A stretch of 11,510 nt of DNA from positions 1-11,510 of the forward strand of contig JAQVAJ010000018.1 of NCBI GenBank assembly GCA_028690885.1, written 5' to 3'. The notes below the pieces were generated by a model that was not told where the DNA came from, searched no databases, and was given only the letters and a program-made list of their open reading frames with translations. The translations under genes were made by a program, and so were the position numbers. Position 1 is the stretch's first letter; each line of letters opens with the position of its first letter. The DNA is from Clostridia bacterium. GTDB lineage: Bacteria; Bacillota; Clostridia; DUPQ01. Positions 1 to 7,685 of the stretch are shown here, one piece after another.

Positions 1-339
1 AATCATACAGAATGGGAGTCAGGTATTGAAGTAATAAAAAAAATCAAAGCTTGTATCTCTGATCCCGTAATTTTGGTTTATTCTCAGTTTCTAAATCCTT
101 CGTTCCGGTTGAAAAAACATCAAAAGGATTTAAATGATTCAGAAGACCAATTAAATTATCCATTAATTATTGGAAACTTTTTGAAATATTATATGAATTT
201 TGCTGATGAAAACTTAATTCCGAAATCATTAAATAATGATATTATTATGAATGAAGAAACACCGGTGGAAATAAATGATTTGCCGTTGTTGACATATAGA
301 TTGTCTTATGTGTTGGCCAACAGGGTATTAACGAACTAA
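1..339 (+). CDS. Receiver-like domain protein, C-terminal part (5' end outside window)
   Basis: The reading frame is open from the first base, so this is the last 112 residues of a gene that starts upstream. Residues 7-30 of the visible part (SGIEVIKKIK, then DPVILVYSQF) match the second half of a response-regulator receiver fold: the G-x-E-hh-KxIK helix after the phospho-acceptor loop, then the beta strand ending in the conserved Ser/Thr (here S28). The acceptor aspartate would lie just upstream of the window. About 75 residues follow that I do not recognise; no DNA-binding helix-turn-helix is evident. The stop is 23 nt before the next gene, which also carries receiver domains, so the two are probably co-transcribed. 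A TTG at 73 is not needed as a start because the frame continues upstream with good receiver-like sequence. The receiver assignment rests on a partial pattern only. Confidence 0.7.
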   Translation, partial: NHTEWESGIEVIKKIKACISDPVILVYSQFLNPSFRLKKHQKDLNDSEDQLNYPLIIGNFLKYYMNFADENLIPKSLNNDIIMNEETPVEINDLPLLTYRLSYVLANRVLTN

Positions 340-362
340 TCCGGGTCTGAAATTGATAATAA

Positions 363-2672
363 ATGAAAGTCGGAGTTATTGACACTAATTCAAATCTTAG
401 AACACTGTTAGCTCAAACGCATCCTCGTGTTACTTTTGTTGATTTAATTTGTCAGCAGGAAGAACGGTTAGCTTTAGTTTCAGACAAAATAATAAAGGAA
501 ATTGCTGATGCTGACATCTTTATCATTAACATTGAAGCAGGATTCGAAAATACCTACAGATCAGATTGCTTAGGAGTGGAGATTGTGTTTTGGTTACGAA
601 TTAAGCATGCCTTAGGGAAGCCTATAGTGCTAACCGGTTTTCAAACTATTGAACAAATACTGAGAAATCATCCGAGTTATACTGTCATTTTTGCACAAAA
701 TGTTTATTATCAAGATATCCTTTCTGGTTTTGATGTTTTGAATTGTTTAGATGGTATACCCCTGTTAGTTAAGTCCCAAATTTATTCAAAATATCTCCCA
801 CATGCTAGAAATCAATTTAACATAGAGTTTACGCGCCATGAAGACGCCAATTGGTTTGGGATGAAAGCATTGTGGGATGCTCATAAGTGTAGAAAATACG
901 GTAATTTTCATAAAGACTATCCCACCCTTGTAAAAGAAAAATTACAAACACTAAACAATTTATTGGCTTTTTTTATATATAAATCCTTTCAGCCGACCAT
1001 TGAAGAGATTATAGGTATTCATGAGAAAAGATTAAGCGAAAGAAGATCGCAAATTCAGAGAAATATCAAAAGTAACACACAAGAGGATAGTGCTAATTAT
1101 TATAATAAAACGAATGAAATATTTGAATATGAAGAATTGCTGCGTTTATGTAAGGAGGAACAAACACAGATTCAGAAAAATATTAACGACCAAAATTATT
1201 GGCAATCATTGAGTGATGCAGGACAAGGCGAAGCAGAGAGAAAAAAAGTGATCGAAAGAGAAAACAATATTAAAAAAGAAATATCAGAAATCACCGTTTA
1301 TATAAAACAAATTAAAGATGAATTATTTCAGTTGTCATCGAAGATTAATGAAAAAATACAGAACCATAATATCGAAGAAGAAAACATAGAAAAAAGTGGC
1401 ATATCTGATGTTGAGAAAATTTACGCAGGTGCGATAACAAAACAGAATGGGCAAGAAGATTTTTGTTTTAAGGCAAAGAAGCTTAAACATATATTACTAA
1501 TTGATGACATGGCTGACCAAGGTTGGTCGGTTGTATTTAATGAAATTTTCAAAGAGAATAGTATATATATAAAGACCTTAAAAGAAGGGTCTTACAGTAC
1601 AAAAGAGGAGCTTTGTACTAAAACACTTGAGTATTTACAAATCAATCATAAGACAACATTATGTATTTTTTTGGATATGAGAATTTTCCCCCAAGATAAT
1701 TATTCTATATCGGTGAAAGAGCTGACCGGTTATCAATTATTACATTCTATAAAGGAAACATACCCTTTTCTACCTGTCTTAATAACAACGTCGTCAAATA
1801 AAGTTTGGACATATACTGAAACACGTGCAATAGGAGCAGACTCATATTGGAATAAAGAAGGGGTGGACAATTTTTTCTCCTTCAAGGAATCACTGAACAA
1901 TTACCATAAATTACAAGAAATTGTGTCACATTTTGTGAAAGATGAATATATGCTTTTAAGATTGCTTGGTGATACGCTGAGTATTCTAAAAACAGAAGAA
2001 AAATTATGGTGGAAGAGTGGGGCATGGACGTATTCTGATGGTTCTATAATACAAGAAAGAAAAATAGACAAAGAAAAAGTGTGTATATTGTTTAGAAGAG
2101 GAATAGATTTGTTTGTTAACTATTTACATAGTGATCTTAATGATATTGATTCGGTTTCAGATTACATAAGCCTGATAATTGTACACTACGGTAAAATAAT
2201 TGAATTATTGCACAATAAAAAAGAGGGTAGGCCTAGTACTTGGCATGGGGTTGAAATACGAGGAAAAGGAGATGTTACAGGTCATTCATTATATTCAATA
2301 AGAAACCGGGCAGCTCATACGAATAACGTTATTCTATATGAGGACTTCAAAGACTTTATACAGAAATTTTGTAAATATCTTTCTTCTTGTAACATTCTGA
2401 TAAACAATAAATGGATTGAGCCGCCTATTAAAAAAGAAAAGCCTGAACTTCCAGTATGTCACTGCGAAAATAAACCTATTGAACCAAAAGAACCAAAAGA
2501 ACCTGTCATATCTGAAAGTGTTGATTTACAACAAAACAAAAGTGCAAACATTTCTGAAAAGCCTACCCCAATTATAAAAAAAGTTGAAGACCCGTGTATG
2601 GCAGATGAAGGAATAACAGGAATATCTTTGTTTAGAAAAATCAAAGAATGGTTGAAAAGAATCTTTTATTAG
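363..2672 (+). CDS. Receiver-like / coiled-coil / receiver / HEPN-like multidomain protein
   Basis: This 769-residue cytoplasmic signalling or effector protein has five visible parts. Residues 1-115 look like a degenerate receiver: a strand FIINIE at 53-58 where the acceptor strand should be, and KPIVLTGF at 86-93. Residues about 215-345 are charged and helical, a likely coiled coil. Residues 375-505 form a complete receiver with D381-D382, acceptor D438 in FLDMR, T475/T476 in ITTSS and K498. Residues about 525-675 are helical and contain R647-N-R-A-A-H652, the R-N-x-x-A-H signature of HEPN domains, many of which are RNases. Residues 685-745 are a Pro/Glu/Lys-rich linker with C699-H-C701, and 753-769 form a cationic amphipathic tail. 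The ATG at 363 is the only sensible start; no strong ribosome site is seen. The receiver is confident, HEPN fairly so, RNase activity is inferred. The gene lies 11 nt before the next one. Confidence 0.85.
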   Translation: MKVGVIDTNSNLRTLLAQTHPRVTFVDLICQQEERLALVSDKIIKEIADADIFIINIEAGFENTYRSDCLGVEIVFWLRIKHALGKPIVLTGFQTIEQILRNHPSYTVIFAQNVYYQDILSGFDVLNCLDGIPLLVKSQIYSKYLPHARNQFNIEFTRHEDANWFGMKALWDAHKCRKYGNFHKDYPTLVKEKLQTLNNLLAFFIYKSFQPTIEEIIGIHEKRLSERRSQIQRNIKSNTQEDSANYYNKTNEIFEYEELLRLCKEEQTQIQKNINDQNYWQSLSDAGQGEAERKKVIERENNIKKEISEITVYIKQIKDELFQLSSKINEKIQNHNIEEENIEKSGISDVEKIYAGAITKQNGQEDFCFKAKKLKHILLIDDMADQGWSVVFNEIFKENSIYIKTLKEGSYSTKEELCTKTLEYLQINHKTTLCIFLDMRIFPQDNYSISVKELTGYQLLHSIKETYPFLPVLITTSSNKVWTYTETRAIGADSYWNKEGVDNFFSFKESLNNYHKLQEIVSHFVKDEYMLLRLLGDTLSILKTEEKLWWKSGAWTYSDGSIIQERKIDKEKVCILFRRGIDLFVNYLHSDLNDIDSVSDYISLIIVHYGKIIELLHNKKEGRPSTWHGVEIRGKGDVTGHSLYSIRNRAAHTNNVILYEDFKDFIQKFCKYLSSCNILINNKWIEPPIKKEKPELPVCHCENKPIEPKEPKEPVISESVDLQQNKSANISEKPTPIIKKVEDPCMADEGITGISLFRKIKEWLKRIFY
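2481..2504 (+). repeat. 9-bp tandem repeat in linker of HEPN-like protein
   Basis: GAACCAAAA occurs twice in direct succession, followed by a partial third copy (GAACCT). It is in frame and encodes the EPKEPKEP stretch of the Pro/Glu/Lys linker between the HEPN-like domain and the C-terminal amphipathic tail. Such in-frame units can change in number without breaking the protein. Here it most likely only sets linker length. Confidence 0.6.
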
Positions 2673-2683
2673 GATAACTTCTT

Positions 2684-4795
2684 ATGGCAACGAAAATTTA
2701 CATATTCTGCAACAAACACAGCACTGAATATACAAAGGAATTGGTCGCGAAATCCTGGACATTCTATTCAACTGCTGACGGAAGAAGGAGTTCTGAGCTT
2801 AAAGATCCTGAAAAAATTGATAAAGGTTTACAAAAAGAAAGGCATTCTGAGATTATTAATGTTGATAACTACTCGGATTACACCAAATTAGATTTTGTTA
2901 AGAACACAAAAATTAATCCAAACAGTTATCAGACAGCTGATAAGATATTTTTTTTTATAACCCCCGAACTTTTTTGGAAAACGGATAATATTGATGAAGG
3001 CTATGAATATGTGCAGGACATTATTACCAACAAGCTTCAAAAAGAGAATCATATTCTTCAGTTTCGCTTTCTTTCCATTCTGCCCTATGAAACACTTATT
3101 AATCGTTGTCGGTCATCATTAAAAAGGCTTGTTGAATCATTCCCTTACTATGATCTGCTGGCTGATCAAAGAGAGATCATTGAAAGATCATTTATTGAAT
3201 ATTCGTCTACTCACTATAAACTTATAAAAAAACTGGCTGTTTCGGATGCTGGTTATATCAATTATCTAGTACATGAAATTGGTAACACAATAAATAGTCC
3301 GGATTCTTCTGAACAAAACGACAGGAATTTATTAAACAGCATTAATGGCCTTAACTATCTCAATAAAGATATTAAAAATATATGTGCCTCATATACAAAT
3401 GATTGCAGGGTGGATGTGTTTCAAAATTTAAAAATATTACTAAACGATCTGCTTTTAAACTATTACACAGATTCAAATAATCGATCTTATAATAAGTATC
3501 AGTACAAAGTAATGATTGTAGAAGATGATCGATTATATCGGAATTTTTTAAAAAATGTACTTCAGAAATTTTTTGAAACCGTTGATATTATTGAACAAGA
3601 TCAAAACGAAGAATTTTCTGATATGTTAAAAAAGAATTTGCTAACAGTGACTGAAAAATATGACATAGTCTTTCTTGATCTTATGTATAAGAATGAAAAC
3701 GGGAACTGGGCAGATTATAGCGGTCTTGACCTGTATAAAACTATTAGAGCCAGGAATCATTACTGTGTAACACCAATCATAACCAGCCTGCCACGAGCAG
3801 TGGTAGCTTCACTGATTAAGGAAGTAGATGAAAACGGCATCCCTTATCATTTGTTGCTATCCAAAGCGAACGGTGAACAATTTTTCCTTTTAGATTTCAA
3901 AGACAAATTCCCGGATATTATTAAGACATGCAAGGATAACCAAAAAAAGAGAACCATATTCCAGCCAATTCCTAAAGAGGGAATTTTCAAAATTGTCCCG
4001 GGAATGATACTGAGCTTGGTAATAGAAAAAAAACAAGAATTTGAAAGATTTGTTTCGGCTTCACTCAATTTTTTTGAGCTGTATAAAAAAAATGAATTGA
4101 ATGTCTTAACTCCCCAATGGAATAAAGGTAATCTCCCCTCTTTAAAGATGCTAAACCTCGAAAAACTCAAGGAATCTTATATAAGTACGATGTTACCTAT
4201 CATACTCACCCATCGTTTAATTGTTATTGATTACGCCTTAAATTCAGGGAACGCTCCTATTCGTGAGTGCGACTTTGTAGAGGGAGTGCTTAGTAAAATT
4301 AGTAATTCCAGGAGTTTCAATAAAAATTACTTAAACAGTAAACTTGGATTTAGTGTTACTACAGAGCATGGAGAATTTAGAATAATACTTCAAAACATGT
4401 TTCCTCATGAATATGCTTACATGTTAAATTTTGGTGATCAACCTTCCGGATGGGATGTCTATTCACAATTGAAAGAATGGTTTGTTAATATGCTTTGTGA
4501 GATAATTATCTATGAGAATTGGGATGAACTCAACCTGCCAACTCCATACATAAATACTGATGAAATTGACTCAAAAGGTTTTATTTCAAAGCAAAATATA
4601 AAGCCAGACCTAAATATAAACTTTTTGAAAAATTTCTTGGAAAAATTAATAGATAACTATTATGAAAATGAATGGATTACTGAAATATTTGACAAAGTGG
4701 CTGAATTGTGGCGCGAATGTTCCAGAAGTTTTCCAATACCCCAGAATATAAAGATATTCTTAAACGATATAGCTGATAATAGGACTAACATTTAA
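2684..4795 (+). CDS. Receiver-domain protein with HisKA-like histidine segment and unknown flanking domains
   Basis: This 703-residue soluble protein carries an internal receiver at about 274-400: acid pair E280-D281-D282 after a YKVMIV strand, acceptor D332 in VFLDLM, T367/S368 in PIITS, and K394 in LLSK. All canonical receiver residues are present, so phosphorylation is plausible. Upstream, H197 sits in LVHEIGN, which recalls the H-E-x-x-N of HisKA phospho-histidine helices, but no HATPase domain follows. Whether H197 is phosphorylated is unknown. Residues 1-160 and 430-703 are not recognised; the C-terminal part is mostly helical with no membrane segment. It begins 11 nt after the HEPN-like gene, so the two are almost certainly co-expressed and may be partners. 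The ATG at 2684 gives a clean strand (KIYIFCN) right at the N-terminus. It could be an unusual hybrid phosphorelay protein or an effector gated by its receiver. Confidence 0.85.
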   Translation: MATKIYIFCNKHSTEYTKELVAKSWTFYSTADGRRSSELKDPEKIDKGLQKERHSEIINVDNYSDYTKLDFVKNTKINPNSYQTADKIFFFITPELFWKTDNIDEGYEYVQDIITNKLQKENHILQFRFLSILPYETLINRCRSSLKRLVESFPYYDLLADQREIIERSFIEYSSTHYKLIKKLAVSDAGYINYLVHEIGNTINSPDSSEQNDRNLLNSINGLNYLNKDIKNICASYTNDCRVDVFQNLKILLNDLLLNYYTDSNNRSYNKYQYKVMIVEDDRLYRNFLKNVLQKFFETVDIIEQDQNEEFSDMLKKNLLTVTEKYDIVFLDLMYKNENGNWADYSGLDLYKTIRARNHYCVTPIITSLPRAVVASLIKEVDENGIPYHLLLSKANGEQFFLLDFKDKFPDIIKTCKDNQKKRTIFQPIPKEGIFKIVPGMILSLVIEKKQEFERFVSASLNFFELYKKNELNVLTPQWNKGNLPSLKMLNLEKLKESYISTMLPIILTHRLIVIDYALNSGNAPIRECDFVEGVLSKISNSRSFNKNYLNSKLGFSVTTEHGEFRIILQNMFPHEYAYMLNFGDQPSGWDVYSQLKEWFVNMLCEIIIYENWDELNLPTPYINTDEIDSKGFISKQNIKPDLNINFLKNFLEKLIDNYYENEWITEIFDKVAELWRECSRSFPIPQNIKIFLNDIADNRTNI

Positions 4796-4829
4796 TGTTA
4801 ATGAAAAACTTCGGAAAACTCGTATCCAA

Positions 4830-4837
4830 TATCTTTG
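4830..4837 (+). promoter_or_regulatory. Candidate -7 box (TAnnTTTG) ahead of the vWA lipoprotein gene
   Basis: TATCTTTG matches the Bacteroidetes sigma-70 -7 consensus TAnnTTTG exactly. It lies in the only sizeable gap of the operon (66 nt), so it could start a shorter transcript of the lipoprotein-to-aminotransferase half. No clear -33 TTG at normal spacing is seen (TTC at 4810-4812 is the closest), which weakens the call. Overlap with the hairpin at 4837-4860 would place the transcript start inside the stem. Confidence 0.3.
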
Positions 4838-4860
4838 CAGTAGTAATAAAAAACTACTGC
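4837..4860 (+). promoter_or_regulatory. Perfect 8-bp stem-loop just before lipoprotein start codon
   Basis: GCAGTAGT (4837-4844) and ACTACTGC (4853-4860) are perfect inverted repeats around an 8-nt A-rich loop, AATAAAAA. The stem ends one base before the ATG at 4862, so in RNA it would cover the place where a ribosome binds. No U-run follows, so it is not a typical intrinsic terminator. It could limit translation of the lipoprotein, be opened by ribosomes reading through from upstream, or act as a DNA operator. The pairing is seen directly; the role is inferred. Confidence 0.5.
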
Positions 4861-4861
4861 G

Positions 4862-5695
4862 ATGAAAAACCGGTCGATTATACTTCTTCTGATCATCTCA
4901 ACTGTCTTTACAGTATATCTGACATCATGTTCTTACTTTAAAAAGCAAGATCTGGCCATTACTCTTGGCTTTAAAACCGAAGCGCAGGAACCTATCAGGC
5001 ATAGAGCGGTATTCATAATTTTTGACGGAACAGGAAGTGGTAAGTATACTTACCGCGTACCACGCATTAATGTGGATTTAATTGCAGATGCTATCACATT
5101 AATATCCGAAGATGGAGAAGGCGAACTATGGTTGACTTATGTTGATCGGTCTGCTTTAAACAATGAAGTGCTTTACTATTCCATTCCTAAGCAATATGTG
5201 CCACTAAAAAGACCATTAAGAAAAACAGGTGAACGTAAAGGAGAATACGATAAAACCATTGAAAAGTTCATCGCAGATTCTTTGGAAGTGGCAACAAAAC
5301 ATGAGTCTACAAAAAATGATGAGAATAGAAAACTTGAAAGATTCCTTTCTTCTTGTCAAAAAATGATTGATTCACAATACGCCCCCAAACCTCGTGGAGA
5401 AGATTATTCGGACATAATCGGTGCTTTGAACGCAGCCACAAGGAGTCTTTCAAGTCTTACCTCTGAAGTTTTCTCCACGCTTTCCATTCTTCTCATCAGT
5501 GACGGAGAGCATGATTTACCCGCTTCTGACACATCACTGGAGTTGAAACCTATACCGGATGATATTTTTCTGGTTACTGTCAATAACAGCGGTTCAGATT
5601 CGAGTGTTGTTGCAGGCCGTTCGGTGGAAATTGATAATATTGAACGTGCCTTGAATTTGATAATTAACAGACAAGTAAACAAATTAAATCTTTGA
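4862..5695 (+). CDS. vWA-like domain lipoprotein
   Basis: The 277-residue product starts with a basic N-tip (MKNR), a hydrophobic stretch at about 6-20, and a lipobox L20-T-S-C23, so it should be lipidated at C23 and exported. No acidic run follows the cysteine at +2 to +5, unlike surface-export signals of Bacteroidetes lipoproteins, so a periplasm-facing location is more likely. The mature part resembles a von Willebrand factor A fold: strand FIIFDGTGS at 51-59 gives a MIDAS-like D55-x-T57-x-S59, SDIIGAL at 183-189 fits the middle MIDAS loop, and LLISDGE at 210-216 supplies the last acidic residue D214. vWA domains usually bind a metal and protein partners. It is followed two bases later by a membrane protein gene. 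The start is fixed by the signal peptide and an in-frame stop (TAA) 15 nt upstream. Confident as a lipoprotein, good for vWA. Confidence 0.85.
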   Translation: MKNRSIILLLIISTVFTVYLTSCSYFKKQDLAITLGFKTEAQEPIRHRAVFIIFDGTGSGKYTYRVPRINVDLIADAITLISEDGEGELWLTYVDRSALNNEVLYYSIPKQYVPLKRPLRKTGERKGEYDKTIEKFIADSLEVATKHESTKNDENRKLERFLSSCQKMIDSQYAPKPRGEDYSDIIGALNAATRSLSSLTSEVFSTLSILLISDGEHDLPASDTSLELKPIPDDIFLVTVNNSGSDSSVVAGRSVEIDNIERALNLIINRQVNKLNL

Positions 5696-5697
5696 TT

Positions 5698-6798
5698 ATG
5701 GCCACAATATTTCACAACGATAATCTTTCATTTGATTCAAAGACAGTTTCAAAAATGTTTTCTAGTGCTAAGGGTGTAGCATTGGAAGTAAGCAATAGTT
5801 TTAATCAAATGCAAAGTATGATCAAAAGATATCACCAGGCCAGAGAAGATTATGATCGACTATCTGCAGACCTTGAACCGGCTCCTGATTTCGAGGACAA
5901 GCAAAACGTCAAAAGATACAGAACAATATTTTTAGTTGTTCTACTTATTGCCACTACCCTTTCAGTCAAAGGGGTCAAATTTTTTCTTTCTGAATTCTAT
6001 GCAAATATTCCATTGATTATATATATCCCATTGTGTCTTGTTCTTGCTTATGTAATTATTCATGGTTCTATATATTTGAGCAGATTAGCTGGAGAAATAA
6101 ACAGAGATGATAAACCAATACTTTATAACTTTTGTAGAACAACTCCATATATTTTGGTATTGTTCATCCCTTTTATGAACCTACTAGAAGGTTTCGATTC
6201 AAATTACCGTCCAGTTGTAATGGCACTAAATATTGTTGGATGTATAGTAGATATTACCATGCATGCTACATTAGTAGCTATGGGTCCTAAGTTTATCACC
6301 ATAAAAAACACAAAAACAAAGATCAAAAACCAGAAAAAAAAGGAAAAAAAGATTGTGCAGGCAGAAAAATATATGAGGTCACTGAAAGAATCGTTTGAGT
6401 CAGCTAGAAGCAAATTTGCTAATAATGCAAGAGCTTTTGTATTGGAATACTTTATGTTAAATGAGGTAAATTCCAATGCTTCTGCAAATGTACTCCGGTT
6501 GCTCGATAATTTTCAAATTTGGATGATTAATAACAGGGTTATATACAATAACTCACTACCATATCATGGTGGCTCGGATGGTCGTCCCATAGTTGATACA
6601 GGAGGTTTTTTCAATCAGGCACAAGATACAGTGAGACAAGTATGGGACAATCTTAATAAGGTCAGCATGGAAGATACAGCAGGGGACTCATCAGGAGACA
6701 ATACGCAGATTCATCTTGATGAACATGAATCTGATATTATCCCAGACGATTATAGTTCTCAGATAGAAATTATCAGCACAGAGGATAAAATATTATAA
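5698..6798 (+). CDS. Four-helix inner-membrane protein of unknown function
   Basis: The 366-residue protein has four hydrophobic segments at about 75-97, 104-128, 149-166 and 172-195. These are preceded by a helical, charged N-terminal part and followed by a strongly basic run (203-218, many Lys), which by the positive-inside rule places both ends in the cytoplasm. The stretch at 215-250 is likely coiled coil. The last 40 residues are acidic and low in complexity (Asp/Glu/Ser rich), a possible docking tail. I chose the ATG at 5698, two bases after the lipoprotein stop; a TTG six bases upstream overlaps that stop and is a weaker start. No enzyme or transporter motif is visible. With the lipoprotein before it and the ATPase operon after it, it is a good candidate to link envelope and cytoplasm, which is inference. 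Confidence 0.85.
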   Translation: MATIFHNDNLSFDSKTVSKMFSSAKGVALEVSNSFNQMQSMIKRYHQAREDYDRLSADLEPAPDFEDKQNVKRYRTIFLVVLLIATTLSVKGVKFFLSEFYANIPLIIYIPLCLVLAYVIIHGSIYLSRLAGEINRDDKPILYNFCRTTPYILVLFIPFMNLLEGFDSNYRPVVMALNIVGCIVDITMHATLVAMGPKFITIKNTKTKIKNQKKKEKKIVQAEKYMRSLKESFESARSKFANNARAFVLEYFMLNEVNSNASANVLRLLDNFQIWMINNRVIYNNSLPYHGGSDGRPIVDTGGFFNQAQDTVRQVWDNLNKVSMEDTAGDSSGDNTQIHLDEHESDIIPDDYSSQIEIISTEDKIL

Positions 6799-6801
6799 GT
6801 C

Positions 6802-7683
6802 ATGAGCGAAATTACAACAAGATCAAACATACGCAGTATTACTGAAATATCAATTGATCAACCACCTGAGTCTTCAAGTGTATTACTTGATATATCTAAT
6901 TATAGTACGTTAAGTGCCGTATTACAAAGCATTAAGCCCACTTTGTCTACGGGCATATCTGAGCTTTTAGAATCACTAAATGTTAACCAGAAAAACAATA
7001 TGGTCAACGTTTCAATAGTAAGTCCCAATACACTTCGGGAGTCTTTTAAGAAGAATTTCTCGTCATGTAAATTAGATTTGATGGGCAATCAAAAAGATCC
7101 TGTCATAACCAGAAAAGCAACAATACTTAAAACTCTTGAGCATATGAACTTTAAGGTTGAAGATCAGGATGCAATAGCTGAAGATATTAATGAAATATTG
7201 ATAAGTGATAACATTCAGGCTCTTAACGTCGGAATTAGTGTAATGATGAACAGACTGGAAGTAGGTCATACAAAAGCATTTTCGTCCACTATAGCAAATG
7301 CTTGTGCTATAGCCAGCGAAAATGTGGGTTTTAAGACAGTTGATATTATTACAGTGAATGATAGGATAGAAGTTTTAGCAACTAACCACAATGGTCAAAG
7401 ACTATTGTCAGAAATATCATTAAATAAAAAAACTAACCAAGTAAATGCCAATACAGAGACTATTGGTATAACAGACGGATCTTGCCGTGTAATCATAAAG
7501 CAATTTGATGAAGAATTACGAAAAATGAATATTAAAATTGGTGAACAGCAAAATGCATATACCGGAGGGAAATGTCAAATGTCCTACTCCAGGATGATTG
7601 ACCAAATGGATAAAACATCTCACAAGAAGAAAGATTTTGAGCGGCTAAGAAAACTAAATAATAAAGTTGCAATAAAAAATTAA
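6802..7683 (+). CDS. Unrecognised soluble protein, likely partner of the AAA+ ATPase
   Basis: This 293-residue protein has no signal peptide or membrane segment. The N-terminal half is Ser-rich and helical. A more ordered-looking block at about 156-247 starts HTKAF, alternates short strands (VDIITV, RIEVLA, LLSEISL) and contains I221-G-I-T-D-G-S-C228 followed by a helix FDEELRKMNI. The tail is basic (HKKKDFERLRKL at 274-285). The layout of the 156-247 block recalls the small companion proteins (DUF1257/DUF2997 type) encoded beside Ycf46-like ATPases, but I cannot confirm this from memory. Spacing supports coupling: three bases after the membrane protein stop and two bases before the ATPase start. 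It may be an adaptor or substrate of that ATPase. Confident as a gene, low for function. Confidence 0.8.
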   Translation: MSEITTRSNIRSITEISIDQPPESSSVLLDISNYSTLSAVLQSIKPTLSTGISELLESLNVNQKNNMVNVSIVSPNTLRESFKKNFSSCKLDLMGNQKDPVITRKATILKTLEHMNFKVEDQDAIAEDINEILISDNIQALNVGISVMMNRLEVGHTKAFSSTIANACAIASENVGFKTVDIITVNDRIEVLATNHNGQRLLSEISLNKKTNQVNANTETIGITDGSCRVIIKQFDEELRKMNIKIGEQQNAYTGGKCQMSYSRMIDQMDKTSHKKKDFERLRKLNNKVAIKN

Positions 7684-7685
7684 GC

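Noticed and set aside
2697..2840. N-terminus of the second receiver protein as a TIR or other named effector domain
   Set aside because: The opening strand KIYIFCN is suggestive, but the expected later motifs and catalytic glutamate context could not be placed.
3847..4170. Minus-strand open frame (107 codons) inside the second receiver protein gene
   Set aside because: Fully overlapped by a strongly supported plus-strand gene; Ser/Phe/Leu-rich shadow sequence.
4837..4860. Reading the hairpin as an intrinsic terminator
   Set aside because: No T-run follows the stem and a start codon lies one base away; a terminator here would cut the operon in half without a strong new promoter.
5692..5697. 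TTG start for the four-helix membrane protein
   Set aside because: It overlaps the upstream TGA, and an ATG six bases later is a better start with no loss of structure.
5404..5715. Minus-strand open frame opposite the end of the lipoprotein gene
   Set aside because: Overlaps the vWA MIDAS-encoding region and has no recognisable protein features.
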